A stretch of 64,000 nucleotides of DNA from Solimonas sp. SE-A11. Its GTDB lineage: Bacteria > Pseudomonadota > Gammaproteobacteria > Nevskiales > Nevskiaceae. The DNA lies in NCBI RefSeq assembly GCF_030345715.1, contig NZ_JAUASX010000024.1, forward strand, positions 1-64,000, written 5' to 3'. The translations under genes were made by a program, and so were the position numbers. This document shows positions 17,639-27,153 of this stretch, piece after piece. The notes beneath the pieces are model-generated. The model worked only from the letters and a program-made list of their open reading frames with translations, made no database searches and had not been told where the DNA came from. The first letter of the stretch is position 1. Each line of letters opens with the position of its first letter.

Positions 17639-18208
17639 ATGGATCCTTTTGTTGGCGAAATCCGGGCGTTTAGCTTCAACTTTCCGCCCACCGACTGGGC
17701 GCTGTGCAACGGGCAATTGCTTGCCATCAACCAAAATACGTCGTTGTTTACAATCCTAGGAACAACCTTCGGTGGCGACGGTAAGTCGACGTTCGGGCTG
17801 CCGAACTTTTCCGGCCGGACACCCGTAGGAGTTGGCGCCGGTCCCGGGCTGACAAAGCGCATATTGGGCGAGCAGTTTGGCAAGCAAGCTGAGACACTAA
17901 CCGAGGCGCAGATTCCGCCGCATAGCCATCGGGTCATCGCCTCGACCGTTACCACGCCAAGCGTCCCCAATATGGTGGCCGCCCCGGCCAGCAACGTACG
18001 CCTGTCACGCGCATTCACGCTGCCCGCGACCACGGGCGGTAGCCCAACTTCGACGCGGAACTACTCGTCTGTCGGAACCGTGGATACCGAACTTGCACCT
18101 TCGGCCATCGGCTTAACCGGCAGCGATCAGCCACATGAAAATCAGCAGCCGTTCCTTGTATTGAACTACTGCATTGCCCTGAAGGGTATCTGGCCACTAC
18201 GTCAGTAA
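17639..18208 (+). CDS. Tail-collar (MdpB-like) protein 3
   Basis: This 189-residue third paralogue starts MDPFVGEIRAFSFNFPPTDW (ATG 17639, CGGAG upstream); a longer in-frame start would overlap the previous gene. It contains ALCNGQLLAINQNTSLFTIL, GTTFGGDGKSTFGLPNFSGR and the C-terminal QPFLVLNYCIALKGIWPLRQ. The spacing of 17 bp from gene 2 and 9 bp to the GNAT gene supports one operon. Confidence 0.85.
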   Translation: MDPFVGEIRAFSFNFPPTDWALCNGQLLAINQNTSLFTILGTTFGGDGKSTFGLPNFSGRTPVGVGAGPGLTKRILGEQFGKQAETLTEAQIPPHSHRVIASTVTTPSVPNMVAAPASNVRLSRAFTLPATTGGSPTSTRNYSSVGTVDTELAPSAIGLTGSDQPHENQQPFLVLNYCIALKGIWPLRQ

Positions 18209-18217
18209 CGACTGATC

Positions 18218-18793
18218 GTGCCAGGCCTGAATTACCCCCGACCTTTGACCGAAGCCTGCCTTGAGGCCCTGGCCTTGGCCTGGCGTCCGGAGGTCGGGGG
18301 GGACTATCCGTTTCTTGAAAGCTTGTACATCGACACGCGCTGGGACGAGTTTGCAGCACTTGGTTGGCCGGAGGCGCCACTACGGGCCTTTCTCGCCAGC
18401 CAGTTCGCGGCTCAGTGCCGTCACTACGCACAAGCCTACAGGGACGTTTCGGCGTTTCGAATTCTGCTGCACGATGGACGACCGATAGGCCGTCTTTACC
18501 TCTATGATGCCCCCATGGACAGTCGCATTATAGACATCACCCTAGTCGCGTCATGTCGCGGCAAGGGCATTGGAAGGACACTGCTTTGCGCTCTGATTGC
18601 CGACGCGAGGGCGACCAGTAGGACTGTTAGCATCCACGTAGAGAGCAACAATCCGGCACGCCGCCTTTACGACCGGCTAGGGTTTCAAGAGGCAGCGGAG
18701 GCACATCCGCCTTACTTACTTATGCAAACGCAGCTGGCGAAGTCCGTGATCGAGGCAAGCATCAGTCAGGCGCGAGGACCGACGGGTTGCTGA
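18218..18793 (+). CDS. GNAT-family N-acetyltransferase
   Basis: The protein is 191 aa from a GTG at 18218, nine bases after the third collar gene. The acetyl-CoA loop is RGKGIGRTLLCALIADAR, preceded by the beta strand IIDITLVAS and followed by VSIHVESNNPARRLYDRLGF, all canonical for GNAT. GNAT genes recur at the end of MdpB-like triplets, so modification of the collar proteins is plausible but unproven. An IS remnant lies just downstream. Confidence 0.85.
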   Translation: MPGLNYPRPLTEACLEALALAWRPEVGGDYPFLESLYIDTRWDEFAALGWPEAPLRAFLASQFAAQCRHYAQAYRDVSAFRILLHDGRPIGRLYLYDAPMDSRIIDITLVASCRGKGIGRTLLCALIADARATSRTVSIHVESNNPARRLYDRLGFQEAAEAHPPYLLMQTQLAKSVIEASISQARGPTGC

Positions 18794-18801
18794 AGTTCCT
18801 G

Positions 18802-18834
18802 GGAGTACCGTAGGAACCTAGCGACTGCTGCTCA
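18802..18834 (+). mobile_element. 33-bp footprint of an IS3-type transposase 3' end
   Basis: This stretch matches the 3' end of the transposase gene at ~28722-28754 at about 28 of 33 bases. It encodes EYRRNLATAA where the intact element encodes EHRRNLAIAA. It looks like a small remnant of a related insertion at the right edge of the tail-collar operon. Confidence 0.5.
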
Positions 18835-19869
18835 GGTGACGAGCTCCAGCCGCTCCAGCCGCAGATCCCCGCGTGAATTTTGCCGCAACTCCACTCGGTG
18901 CTCCGCGGTGTGCCAGTACAAGCGCAGGCTGCGTCCATCTTGCTCGAGCCGGAACTGCGTCAGGCGCCCACTTCCGACCAAGTTGTTGCTAGTGGTGATG
19001 TACTGATTGACAATTCTATTGCACGATTCACCGCGTTCGCCGCGATAGTCGGTGTTGCAAATGATTTCTCTAAAACCCTGAGACAGGCCCGAGAACCCTA
19101 GCAGCTTCCCTCTGGCCAACCAATCGCGAATGATGTGCTCTATAGCCATCGGACTTGCCAGCTCGGTGACTGTCGGCCCTTCCAGAGCGTGAAGGAGAAA
19201 TGACCCGACTGCGGAAATCGCAGCTGCGACTTGATCCTGACGCTGCTTCGGTTCAGTGGCCTCCTGACCGATGCGTGCCGCCAGCGCGAGATAGCAGTGC
19301 ATATAGTCAGCGAACTCTATAGGGGTACGCGCTTGGCGGCGGCTGAAATCCGCAGCTTCCGAGAGCCACTGGTCGGGTGGGTTCGCCATTATTGGCGATT
19401 GCTGGAAGGAGTGCAGTGCCAGCAAATCCTCCGTTGCCAGACTAATGAACAGTGGGTCCGCTGCGACCCCAAGACTGGACAGAAAAATCGGCACCTTCGC
19501 CAACTCGTTCTGGAGGATCAACTGCCTTTTCTTTAGGAGGTTGCCGATCACCAATCGGGCGTCCGCGGAATCGTCCCCGGCCTCAACCCTCGTGAGAGCG
19601 CGCAATTCTTCGAGGCTGCTGGCCATCAGACAGGCCACGCCCAGCTTCAGTCCGGTGCGGGGCAGATGCACCCAATCAGAGCCATGCAGGCGCCGCTGGA
19701 TATCTATCAGAAGCGAGGTCTCGTCAGGCGACTCAAAGGCTTGTGAGATCGACGACATGGCCCAACTCAGCCACTCCATTCCCCCGTCAATGGTTGCCAG
19801 CGCCAATCTGGCATGAGCGGTCAATCCGTCGGGTCGAGTAAGGCTTCGGCCGGCTACGATAACAGTCAT
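18832..19869 (-). CDS. Protein of unknown function (345 aa)
   Basis: Not recognised. The start at 19869 (MTVIVAGRSLTRPDG) has GGAG ten bases upstream. The protein is soluble-looking, with alternating helices (DGLTAHARLALATIDGGMEW, LLIDIQRRLHGSDW, LEELRALTRVEA) and a C-terminal beta part (GRLTQFRLEQDGRSLRLYWH then TAEHRVELRQ). There is no signal peptide or membrane segment. It is convergent with the GNAT gene and flanked on its 5' side by IS scars, so its association with the RiPP/collar genes is only positional. Confidence 0.65.
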   Translation of the reverse strand: MTVIVAGRSLTRPDGLTAHARLALATIDGGMEWLSWAMSSISQAFESPDETSLLIDIQRRLHGSDWVHLPRTGLKLGVACLMASSLEELRALTRVEAGDDSADARLVIGNLLKKRQLILQNELAKVPIFLSSLGVAADPLFISLATEDLLALHSFQQSPIMANPPDQWLSEAADFSRRQARTPIEFADYMHCYLALAARIGQEATEPKQRQDQVAAAISAVGSFLLHALEGPTVTELASPMAIEHIIRDWLARGKLLGFSGLSQGFREIICNTDYRGERGESCNRIVNQYITTSNNLVGSGRLTQFRLEQDGRSLRLYWHTAEHRVELRQNSRGDLRLERLELVT

Positions 19870-20204
19870 TAGATGAAGACTCCGATGGTCAGGCCCGCCA
19901 CTTACGGGGACTTCCCGCAACATGCTGACCGTGGGCGCAAACTTGACATGGTTTCTGTGGAAGAGTCTAGTGGGTCAGAGTTGGCTAACCAAGGCAATAA
20001 TCGCCCTATAACTACTGGCGTTGTTGAGGCGTTGGTGCCAATTACTTAAATGCCAGCCCAAGCGTGAGTTCTACTTATCGCGCCGGATCGATGTAAGCGA
20101 TGACCACGTTTACCTCCACAGTGGCCCCCTCTGGGTAGAAGACCTCAACGAGCCTGCCGGTGCAGGGACTGCCAATCTTGGTACGGCCAGAGTTTCCTAG
20201 ACAC
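19870..20204. other. Intergenic stretch without recognised gene
   Basis: This region lies upstream of the unknown 345-aa gene and runs to an IS3 fragment. It probably contains that gene's promoter, but no clear -35/-10 pair is visible. Confidence 0.35.
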
Positions 20205-20498
20205 TCAGTTGCTGCTTAGCGCGTAGCGCTTTTCAAACTCTACCGGTGATACGCCGCCAGCGGAACCATGCCGGCGGATCGGGTTGTAGAACATCTCGAT
20301 GTAGTCAAACAGGTCCGACGTCGCAGCAACCCGTGTCGGGTAGATCCGTCGCTTGATCCGCTCCTTCTTCAATGCGCTGAAGAAGCTCTCGGCCACGGCG
20401 TTGTCGTGACAGTTCCCGCGACGACTCATGCTTGACTGCATCCGGTGCGCCTTCAGGAACGATTGCCAGTCGCTGCTGGTGAACTGCTTGGTGTTCAA
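20205..20498 (-). pseudogene. IS3-family OrfB C-terminal fragment
   Basis: The ~97-codon frame reads TSSDWQSFLKAHRMQSSMSR, then RGNCHDNAVAESFFSALKKE and MFYNPIRRHGSAGGVSP before its stop. This is the last third of an IS3-family DDE transposase, including the catalytic Glu region (NAVAESFF). The N-terminal two thirds and the terminal repeats are missing. Confidence 0.85.
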
Positions 20499-20856
20499 GC
20501 TGGAGCTACGCGGATACCTCGAGGTTCAGAACTCCCGGGACACCCCGCTTTTGCTTAAGCAGTTCTTTCGCCAACGGGTTGGTCCCGTAGATTCGAATCT
20601 GGACGAGACGGTGCACTGGGTTATTGCCTGGCACGAGCCCCGGCTGGAGTAGCAACCCGGGGGACATCAAGCAATAACCGTGCGTAGGTGAGCGCCCCTA
20701 TCAACAACAGCGGCCTGCGTTTCTCGCATCGAACATAACGAGAATGAATTTTTGCCGTCCTCTGCGGCTGGCGGTATTGCATGTGGTAGGTCCGTCGCAA
20801 ACCGCAGACTACCATTCACGTCCCAAGCTTCTCTCCGCAATCGTTCGCTTGACGGC
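20499..20856. other. Non-coding stretch between IS fragment and porin
   Basis: No frame here shows family features. It is downstream of the porin gene on the minus strand, and I see no clear terminator. Confidence 0.35.
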
Positions 20857-21930
20857 CTAGAAATTTAATATCGAACCGAGATCAGCCTCAAAATCGTAGG
20901 CCAGTCCCAGCGCGATGGTCGTGCTGTCACCCGGCACATCCAGCATGACCTGGCGCGCGGCCAGATAGCCACTGAAGCCCATGCCGATCTTGTGTATCAC
21001 GCCCAGGCTGTAGCCGTCGCCTGAAAGCGCCGGGCTGCCGGCTTCGAAATCGAGTTTGCCGTAAGTCGCCGCCAGCTGCGTGCTGGCGTTGAGCGAATAG
21101 CTGCCGGAAACCAGCAGGTAGTGACGCGGCTCGGGTTCCGCCGCCACGTCCACGTTCTCGAAGGACACGCCGACGCTGTAACGCGGCGTTCGGAAGGAGC
21201 CATGCACTCGAACGCTCTCGGACTTGCCAGGCGAGCCGCTGACGGTGAGCAGCGAATTGCGGTCCACGTTGCCCGCCGCAAACGAGGCCGGATTCTCGAT
21301 CTTGATGTACTGCACGCCCGCGCTCGCCAGGTATTGATCGTCGGGGCCGGTGATCACGTAGTCCGCACCGGCCGCGTAGTCGGTCTCATCATTCGGCGCG
21401 TCCTCCCGGCCGAAATAGCCCGCGGCATTCAGGCGCAGTCCGCCGAGAATCGACGGCGTGGTGTAGGCCACGGTGTTGGTGGTGAACCCGTTGGTGAGGT
21501 TGGAAAGACCGAAGCTCGCGCCTTCGCGCGCCTCGCGGCCGTTGAAGCCGGTCACAGAGGTGTCGTAGAACGGGTCGAGGCGCTCACCCGAGAGACGGTA
21601 GTCGTTGGCCTTGCGGCCGATCAGCAGCTGCCCGAGCGGGGTATCGACGCCGGCATAGAGCTGGCGCAGGCTCTCGATGCCGGCCTTCTCGTTCTTCTCG
21701 CCGGCATCCACGCGCGCGAACCAGTGCAGGGCGTCGTGCTTGACGCTCAGGGCCAGCCCGGCTTTGGAGGCATTGTTGACGGTGTCGTATTCATCGCCGA
21801 CCGCCTCGAAATCGCTGTCGAGATGGCGCACGGAGCCGGCCAGGTGTGCATCGAAGCTTAGGTCGGTTTCAACGGCGAAGGCGGACTGGGCGACCAGAGC
21901 CAAAGCGGTGGCGGCAAGCATGCGTTGCAT
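20857..21930 (-). CDS. Gram-negative porin
   Basis: The protein is 357 aa from the ATG at 21930 (AGGGGA six bases upstream). It has a signal peptide MQRMLAATALALVAQSAFA, then alternating strands typical of 16-stranded trimeric porins (FARVDAGEKN, LRQLYAGVDTPLGQLLIGRK, RLDPFYDTSVTGFNGREARE), and ends in the C-terminal Phe required by the BAM machinery (LGSILNF). It should form a diffusion channel in the outer membrane. It is the last gene of a leftward series starting with the DUF4331 gene, 88 bp after the HupE-like gene, so it may have its own promoter. Confidence 0.85.
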   Translation of the reverse strand: MQRMLAATALALVAQSAFAVETDLSFDAHLAGSVRHLDSDFEAVGDEYDTVNNASKAGLALSVKHDALHWFARVDAGEKNEKAGIESLRQLYAGVDTPLGQLLIGRKANDYRLSGERLDPFYDTSVTGFNGREAREGASFGLSNLTNGFTTNTVAYTTPSILGGLRLNAAGYFGREDAPNDETDYAAGADYVITGPDDQYLASAGVQYIKIENPASFAAGNVDRNSLLTVSGSPGKSESVRVHGSFRTPRYSVGVSFENVDVAAEPEPRHYLLVSGSYSLNASTQLAATYGKLDFEAGSPALSGDGYSLGVIHKIGMGFSGYLAARQVMLDVPGDSTTIALGLAYDFEADLGSILNF

Positions 21931-22018
21931 CTTTAATCCCCTGAATTTATTGAATTCCCTGCTGCCGTTACGCGCCAAGCTACAAAGTGGATGCAAACTG
22001 GGCCCTTTCGCCCGGGCG

Positions 22019-23137
22019 TCAGAGGGACGTGAGCCTCTCGATCATCCACCAGGCTGCCGCCGCCCCTACCAGCACGGAGCCCGCCTGCAACACCAGCAGG
22101 CGGTAGAGTCGCCGTTGCCGCAGCAGAAATATCACCGGCAGCAGGATGGCTACGATGGCAAGCTGCCCCAGCTCCACTCCGGCGTTGAAGGCCAGCAGGG
22201 AAAGCAGGCGCGCCTCATCCGGCAGGCCGAGTTCGCTGAGAGCCGACGCGAAGCCGAAGCCGTGGATCAGGCCGAAGCCGAAGGCCAGCAGCCAGCGGCG
22301 GCCGATGACCACCGGCCACAGGTTGTTGAGCGCTGCCAGCAGCACCGAGGCCGCGATGACCGCTTCTACCGGTGCGATCGACAAGCGCAGGATATCCAGC
22401 GCTGCCAGCGAGAGGGTGATGGAGTGGGCCACGGTAAAGGCGGTCACCACACCGACCACGTCCAGCAGGGCGGTGCGCAGGCGCGGCACGCCCACCCATT
22501 GGGTGCCAACCCGCACCAGCACGCAGGGCAGGAGCAGCGTGACCAGGAACAGGATGTGATCGGTACCGATCCAGATGTGATGCATACCTTCGCGGAGGTA
22601 GTCCGCAAATTGTGTCCAGCGCGATGCGCTGCGCAGCGAAAGCGAGCGCTGCGCCTGCGCCGGACTGAACACGGCGGTTTGCGTCAGCGCGCCGGCATGC
22701 AGAACCAGGATGCCGCGGTGCGTGGGGTCGATGTCAAACAGCAGGCGATAGTCCAGCGCCAGCGTCCCGGGTGGCTGAGCACAATGGCCCGCAAGCGTGA
22801 ACCAGGCATACCGCCCGTCGAGGCGGTCGTTGACGAGCAGATCCTCGATCCGCAACGGGCAGGCGCCACGGTCTGTGGACACCTGCAGTGACGACTTCAG
22901 CAGTTGCTCCAGCGCCGGCTGTGCATCGCGCAGTTCGGCCCAGGTGATGGCACCATCGCCGTTGGCATCCACGCCCACGGCGGCTTCGAGATCGCGCAAT
23001 GCGATCTCCCACTGGCCGTGGAGCTGTGCCTGTTCCACGGTAAGCGTGAGATAGGCGTCGCTGGGGCGGTGCCCCTGCGCGGCACCTCCGCACAGCATCA
23101 GCAGGAGGACGCAACAAAGACGGCCGGTGCGGCTCAT
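22019..23137 (-). CDS. HupE/UreJ-like membrane protein with EF-hand in the periplasmic domain
   Basis: This 372-residue protein starts with a signal peptide (LCCVLLLMLCGGAAQG). Its N-terminal extracytoplasmic domain (~25-190) contains DANGDGAITWAEL, a textbook EF-hand calcium loop. The C-terminal half has about six membrane helices with GTDHILFLVTLLLPC and LIHGFGFASALSELGLP, typical of HupE/UreJ_2 proteins proposed as metal permeases. The start overlaps the upstream TPR gene stop (ATGA). Calcium sensing coupled to metal transport is inference from the domain order. Confidence 0.85.
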   Translation of the reverse strand: MSRTGRLCCVLLLMLCGGAAQGHRPSDAYLTLTVEQAQLHGQWEIALRDLEAAVGVDANGDGAITWAELRDAQPALEQLLKSSLQVSTDRGACPLRIEDLLVNDRLDGRYAWFTLAGHCAQPPGTLALDYRLLFDIDPTHRGILVLHAGALTQTAVFSPAQAQRSLSLRSASRWTQFADYLREGMHHIWIGTDHILFLVTLLLPCVLVRVGTQWVGVPRLRTALLDVVGVVTAFTVAHSITLSLAALDILRLSIAPVEAVIAASVLLAALNNLWPVVIGRRWLLAFGFGLIHGFGFASALSELGLPDEARLLSLLAFNAGVELGQLAIVAILLPVIFLLRQRRLYRLLVLQAGSVLVGAAAAWWMIERLTSL

Positions 23138-24297
23138 GGTGCGGCGTCCAGGTAAGGCCTGAGACGCGCATCCTCGTAGCCTGTGGCCGCAATCCAGTCG
23201 CGGACCGTCTTGGCAGCTGCCGGCTGGCCCGCGGCCTTGGCGGCGGCGAGCAGCAAGCGTGCATCCCAGGGCTCGTGTTGCACCCGCCAGTTCTGTCTCG
23301 CCAGCGATAGAGCCTGTGCGGCGTCGCCACGAACCTGCAATACATAGCGCGCCTCCTCGCGCAGATGCGGAGAATCGCCGCGCTGCCGCGCAGCGGCGAA
23401 GCCGTCGGCAACGGCTGCCTGAAGGCTGGCATCGACGCGGCCCAATTGCTGTTGCGCCAGCAGCTGACGCAGGCGCAGAGCGTCCACACGGGCATCGCCG
23501 TCATCGCGTGTCACTACCACCAATGCTTCGGCAGACTTGCCGTGGTCCAGCAGGAAATCCGCATAGGCGGCGCGCAGCCCCAAGTCATCCGGCGCTACCG
23601 CCAATGCCCGCGGGTAGGCGGCCGCGGCCTCTTCAACGGCGCCGCTGCGCTCCAGCATCTCGGTGTATTCGGCCCAGTACCAGGCACTCAGCGACGGCGG
23701 GCGTGCGCGGCCAGGCGCTTCAAGCGCCTGAATCTGCACCAAGGCAGCGGACAACTCGCCACTAAGACCACGAACCGCTGCCACGCATAGCGCCGGCACG
23801 AAGTCATCCGTGAGTCCGATCAGCCTGGCGCAGGCTGCGCGCGCCTCTGGATAGCGGCCCAGTACACGCAGCACGGTAGCGCGCGTCAGCCACGCTTGCG
23901 CATCACGCGGGTTGTCCTTTAGCAGCAGGCCGAGATCATCCAGCGCGGCGTCGAAGTCATGCTGCGATTGCCTCAGAGTCGCGCGCAGCAAAAGCACCGG
24001 CGCGGGCGGGAGCGCTAGGTTCCACCACGGGCGCAGCATGCTCTGCGCATAACCCAGCCAGCGCGGATCACCTTCGCTACGCGCGCGCTCAATGTAGGAC
24101 TGAGCCAAAGCCGCCGCCGCCTCCGGCGTAGCGGGCGCCTTCTGCGCGATGCGCGCCACCTTGCCGGCCGGGACATGCTCCAGCACCTGCCCATCATCGG
24201 TGGGCCGGAACGGGGTGGCAGCTGACGACAGTGGCAAGACCAGCAGTACGGCCGAGAGAATCCCCCGCGATGCGCGGGGGGAATTGACGGTCAGCAA
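23134..24297 (-). CDS. TPR-repeat exported protein
   Basis: The protein is 387 aa with a hydrophobic leader (ILSAVLLVLPLSSA) suggesting export. It contains several tetratricopeptide-like units (DFDAALDDLGLLLKDNPRDA then QAWLTRATVLRVLGRYPEAR; AVEEAAAAYPRALAVAPDDL). The start is probably a TTG at 24297, 12 bases after the lipoprotein stop. It sits in a tight operon with the DUF4331, lipoprotein and HupE-like genes and is translationally coupled to the last. It is likely an assembly or interaction partner for that envelope system. Confidence 0.75.
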   Translation of the reverse strand: MLTVNSPRASRGILSAVLLVLPLSSAATPFRPTDDGQVLEHVPAGKVARIAQKAPATPEAAAALAQSYIERARSEGDPRWLGYAQSMLRPWWNLALPPAPVLLLRATLRQSQHDFDAALDDLGLLLKDNPRDAQAWLTRATVLRVLGRYPEARAACARLIGLTDDFVPALCVAAVRGLSGELSAALVQIQALEAPGRARPPSLSAWYWAEYTEMLERSGAVEEAAAAYPRALAVAPDDLGLRAAYADFLLDHGKSAEALVVVTRDDGDARVDALRLRQLLAQQQLGRVDASLQAAVADGFAAARQRGDSPHLREEARYVLQVRGDAAQALSLARQNWRVQHEPWDARLLLAAAKAAGQPAAAKTVRDWIAATGYEDARLRPYLDAAP

Positions 24298-24309
24298 CGC
24301 TCTATCTGC

Positions 24310-24540
24310 TCAGATGGGACGCGGCGGTGCCGTGTCGTTCGTGTCTTCGTCGCTGATGTTCAACTGGTTGAGCGGCAGCGGTGCCGACACCTCGGTGGTG
24401 TTGTCGGCAATCTCCTGATCCACTAACTCAGATGTGGTCTGCGCAGCTTGCGGTCCCGCCGCGTTATCGTCGTGGCAGGCCGTGACGAACATCGCGGAGG
24501 ACAGCGCCAGCAGAAGGCTGAAGCATTTCAGTCGGGTCAT
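24310..24540 (-). CDS. Small lipoprotein
   Basis: This 76-residue protein has a lipobox: leader MTRLKCFSLLLALSSAMFVT followed by A-C, so Cys22 would be lipidated. The mature part is short, acidic and disordered-looking, ending TAPPRPI. GGAGGG five bases before the ATG supports the start. It is sandwiched in the DUF4331-to-HupE operon, 11 bp after the DUF4331 gene. The function is unknown. Confidence 0.75.
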   Translation of the reverse strand: MTRLKCFSLLLALSSAMFVTACHDDNAAGPQAAQTTSELVDQEIADNTTEVSAPLPLNQLNISDEDTNDTAPPRPI

Positions 24541-24551
24541 GGCACCCTCCG

Positions 24552-26108
24552 TTACGGCGAGCCGGGAACCGGCGTATTGAGGTACGGGAAGGCGGTGAGA
24601 TACGCCGCGGGATTGGGACGAGCACCGTCGTTTACCACCGCACCCGGATTGACGACCATCGGCGTCGCGCCGGAGACGTTGCAGGTCTGCAGACCGTTAG
24701 TGCCAGTGAGCGCGCCTTCAGCGACGGTAAGCGCGATATCGACGACGTCATCGACCGGGCGGCGGCCGTTGGGGAAGCCCGCCAGATCGCAGCCCAGGAA
24801 GCCCAGATCGTTCTGGTTGCCGATGGCGGCCGGCGCAATAGCGGTGTTGAGGCGCAGCATTTCGCCCGGCACGGTGAGGTTGGTGGGTGCGGTGTACTTG
24901 AACGGCGCGCCGTTGACGGTGGCGGTGACGCCGGTGACGAAGGCCGCCAGCAGATCATTGCGCGGCGTGGCAGGGGGCGGCACGTTGAACAGGACGTTCA
25001 CCAGCACCGGCAGGGTCGGATACAGCACGTAGGCGCCGAAGTTGGCAACGTCGTTCTTCGGCTCGCTGGTGTTGAACTTGTCCTTGTCGGTGATGCCGAT
25101 CACCACTTCGTTCACCAGCGGGCTGCCGAGACGCGAAACCTGCGTCCACGCGCCACCATCCCGGCTCGGGCCCCGGCCGCCACCGTTCGCCACGGGGCCT
25201 GCGGGGTTCGGATTGAGCAGGCGCGCCTGGCGCTTGCTGGCCGTGGTCCAGGCGCCGATCACAGGGTCGGCACCGTTGGTGAGGCAGGCGATGGGCAGTT
25301 CCAGCGCGAGGGTGGTGACATTTTTGTTGCCGATGGTGTTGCCCGCCGAATTGCGAGCGCCCAGCGGGTTGAGATTGACCTGATCGAACACCTGGCCGAG
25401 ATTGACCACGAAACCTTCGCGGCGCTGGCCGACGAACATGCGGGCACCGGTGGCCGCACAGCCCGGCACGTTGATGTTCTGCACGAAGCCTGCCGCGTAG
25501 CCGGCGTAGTCCGGGATCGATTTGCTGCCGATATTGTCGACCGGCTTGGTGAAGCTGCTGGCGCCGCCGCTGGCGGCGGTGACCGCTGCCACCGAGCCCG
25601 TGCGGCGGTTGCCGCGCACCAATTTCACGGTATAGCTCTCGGTGACGTTGAGCGCGCCTGTGGCCGCGCCCATGCCTGGTCCGATGTTGGCTAGTGGCAC
25701 CTGCACGCCGCCTGCCGGGCCACCGGTTACCGGCACTTTGCCGCCTGTGACGTTCAGCGAAGGGATATTGGCTTGACCGTAGGCATTGGTGAAGCGAAAC
25801 TGGAAGGTGAGGTCTTCGGCGCTGTCGCCGCTGTTGTCCACGTGGATCTCGTAGAGCGCATCCGGATCCATGGTGAAGTAGTTCGGCCCGCCGTAGGCAT
25901 CCTGCAGCGGCTGGTAGTTGGCGAGGATGGTGACGAAACCCTCGCGGCCGGGCTCGTAGCTGCGGAACATGTAGAAATCGGTGCCATCCACCTTAGGCAG
26001 GCCGGCGACGAAAGGCGCCTCGCGGTGGCTGGAAGCAATGGCGGCACTGCCCATCGCAAGGCTAGTGGCGGCAAGCACAGCAGCCATTGCAATCTTGTTT
26101 CTAGTCAC
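24552..26108 (-). CDS. DUF4331-family exported protein
   Basis: The protein is ~518 aa, first gene of the envelope operon. I place the start at the GTG at 26108 (AGGAG six bases upstream). The signal peptide ends ...AAIASS, followed by HREAPFVAGLPKVDGTDFYM and FRSYEPGREGFVTILANYQP, the diagnostic opening of DUF4331. The family is secreted and beta-rich, of unknown biochemical role, and often co-occurs with HupE-like and TPR genes exactly as here. A metal- or cofactor-related envelope role is only a guess. Confidence 0.88.
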   Translation of the reverse strand: MTRNKIAMAAVLAATSLAMGSAAIASSHREAPFVAGLPKVDGTDFYMFRSYEPGREGFVTILANYQPLQDAYGGPNYFTMDPDALYEIHVDNSGDSAEDLTFQFRFTNAYGQANIPSLNVTGGKVPVTGGPAGGVQVPLANIGPGMGAATGALNVTESYTVKLVRGNRRTGSVAAVTAASGGASSFTKPVDNIGSKSIPDYAGYAAGFVQNINVPGCAATGARMFVGQRREGFVVNLGQVFDQVNLNPLGARNSAGNTIGNKNVTTLALELPIACLTNGADPVIGAWTTASKRQARLLNPNPAGPVANGGGRGPSRDGGAWTQVSRLGSPLVNEVVIGITDKDKFNTSEPKNDVANFGAYVLYPTLPVLVNVLFNVPPPATPRNDLLAAFVTGVTATVNGAPFKYTAPTNLTVPGEMLRLNTAIAPAAIGNQNDLGFLGCDLAGFPNGRRPVDDVVDIALTVAEGALTGTNGLQTCNVSGATPMVVNPGAVVNDGARPNPAAYLTAFPYLNTPVPGSP

Positions 26109-26111
26109 CAA

Positions 26112-27153
26112 TCTCTCCTGGTTACGGTAGGGTGATCACCCGAACTGGAGGGTCTTACGCAGCTTGCCGACAATTGGATTCACGCAATCTCGGCCTGTGC
26201 ACATAATTTCTTATTGCAGGCCGCTGGGCGAGCGCGGCAGGCTGCTGATCCGGATCAGCCTCGGCTTGAGATTGGATGACCGTACGTGCGTGGACTCCTC
26301 TCACACTTCCGCCATCCAGATGAGGTCGCGGCCTACATCGAACCCGTCGAACGCCGATGCACCTAGATCCAGCTGATCGCCTAGGACCAGGGCCAGATTC
26401 CTACACATTCAGGCAACCCACAGGCAATGCCAACTGGACTGACAGCCCAGCTCGCTCGCAAAGCCGTCCGCCAAGAATCGATGCTTCCATTACCAATCCC
26501 CAAAACACCTGACATGCGCTTCCTACGTAAGCGCCTCATATGTCGGATGCGTGGCATGCCTCATGGGGCTTCATATCGATTCCAGTGCGTCGCCGGTTCA
26601 GTTTAGCGCGTCGGATACGACCGGCGGACATCATCCGCATTCAAGCGCTGCTCCAGGAGCGCATCCAAATGCCGATTTTGATCATAACAACACCAACGGA
26701 GGTGCGGACCGACCTTGGTCGATATGCGTGCAAACGTCACCCTCCGAGTCGTGGATTTCCAGAATGCGATTCAACAAGACTGCCAGCGAGTTCTTTCGGG
26801 ATGAACGCTTGAATGACCATCAGAATCGGCATTCTGAGGCCCTCGGCACATTCGCCTTCTTGTCTGACATCGAGAGGGAGGGCGCAGCGAGGGTGCAGTC
26901 GAAAATTGGACAGGCGGGCTGGGAGCTTGCCATTTGCCAGGCGGAGCGGCTCGGCGTCCATCTGATCGGCGTTAAGCCGCAAAGTCCCTAACCTCCATAT
27001 GGACGGTCACATGAGCGAAGTACAAAGTCGCCCCCGGTGGGCTTGCTCGATCACCTCTGCATTGTGCCGGGAGGTAAATGCGGGCATCCGGGTCGATCTG
27101 AAATTGCATCACATAATCCAGAACGAGAGTTCCTGTGACTGACGACCGATGCG
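26112..27153. other. Degraded/non-coding stretch left of the IS element
   Basis: Short frames occur on both strands but none has a ribosome site, recognisable motif or consistent composition. The region should hold the promoter of the DUF4331 operon near its left edge. Nothing on the left flank of the IS continues the ABC-transporter frame seen on its right flank, so a deletion probably accompanied the insertion. Confidence 0.4.
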
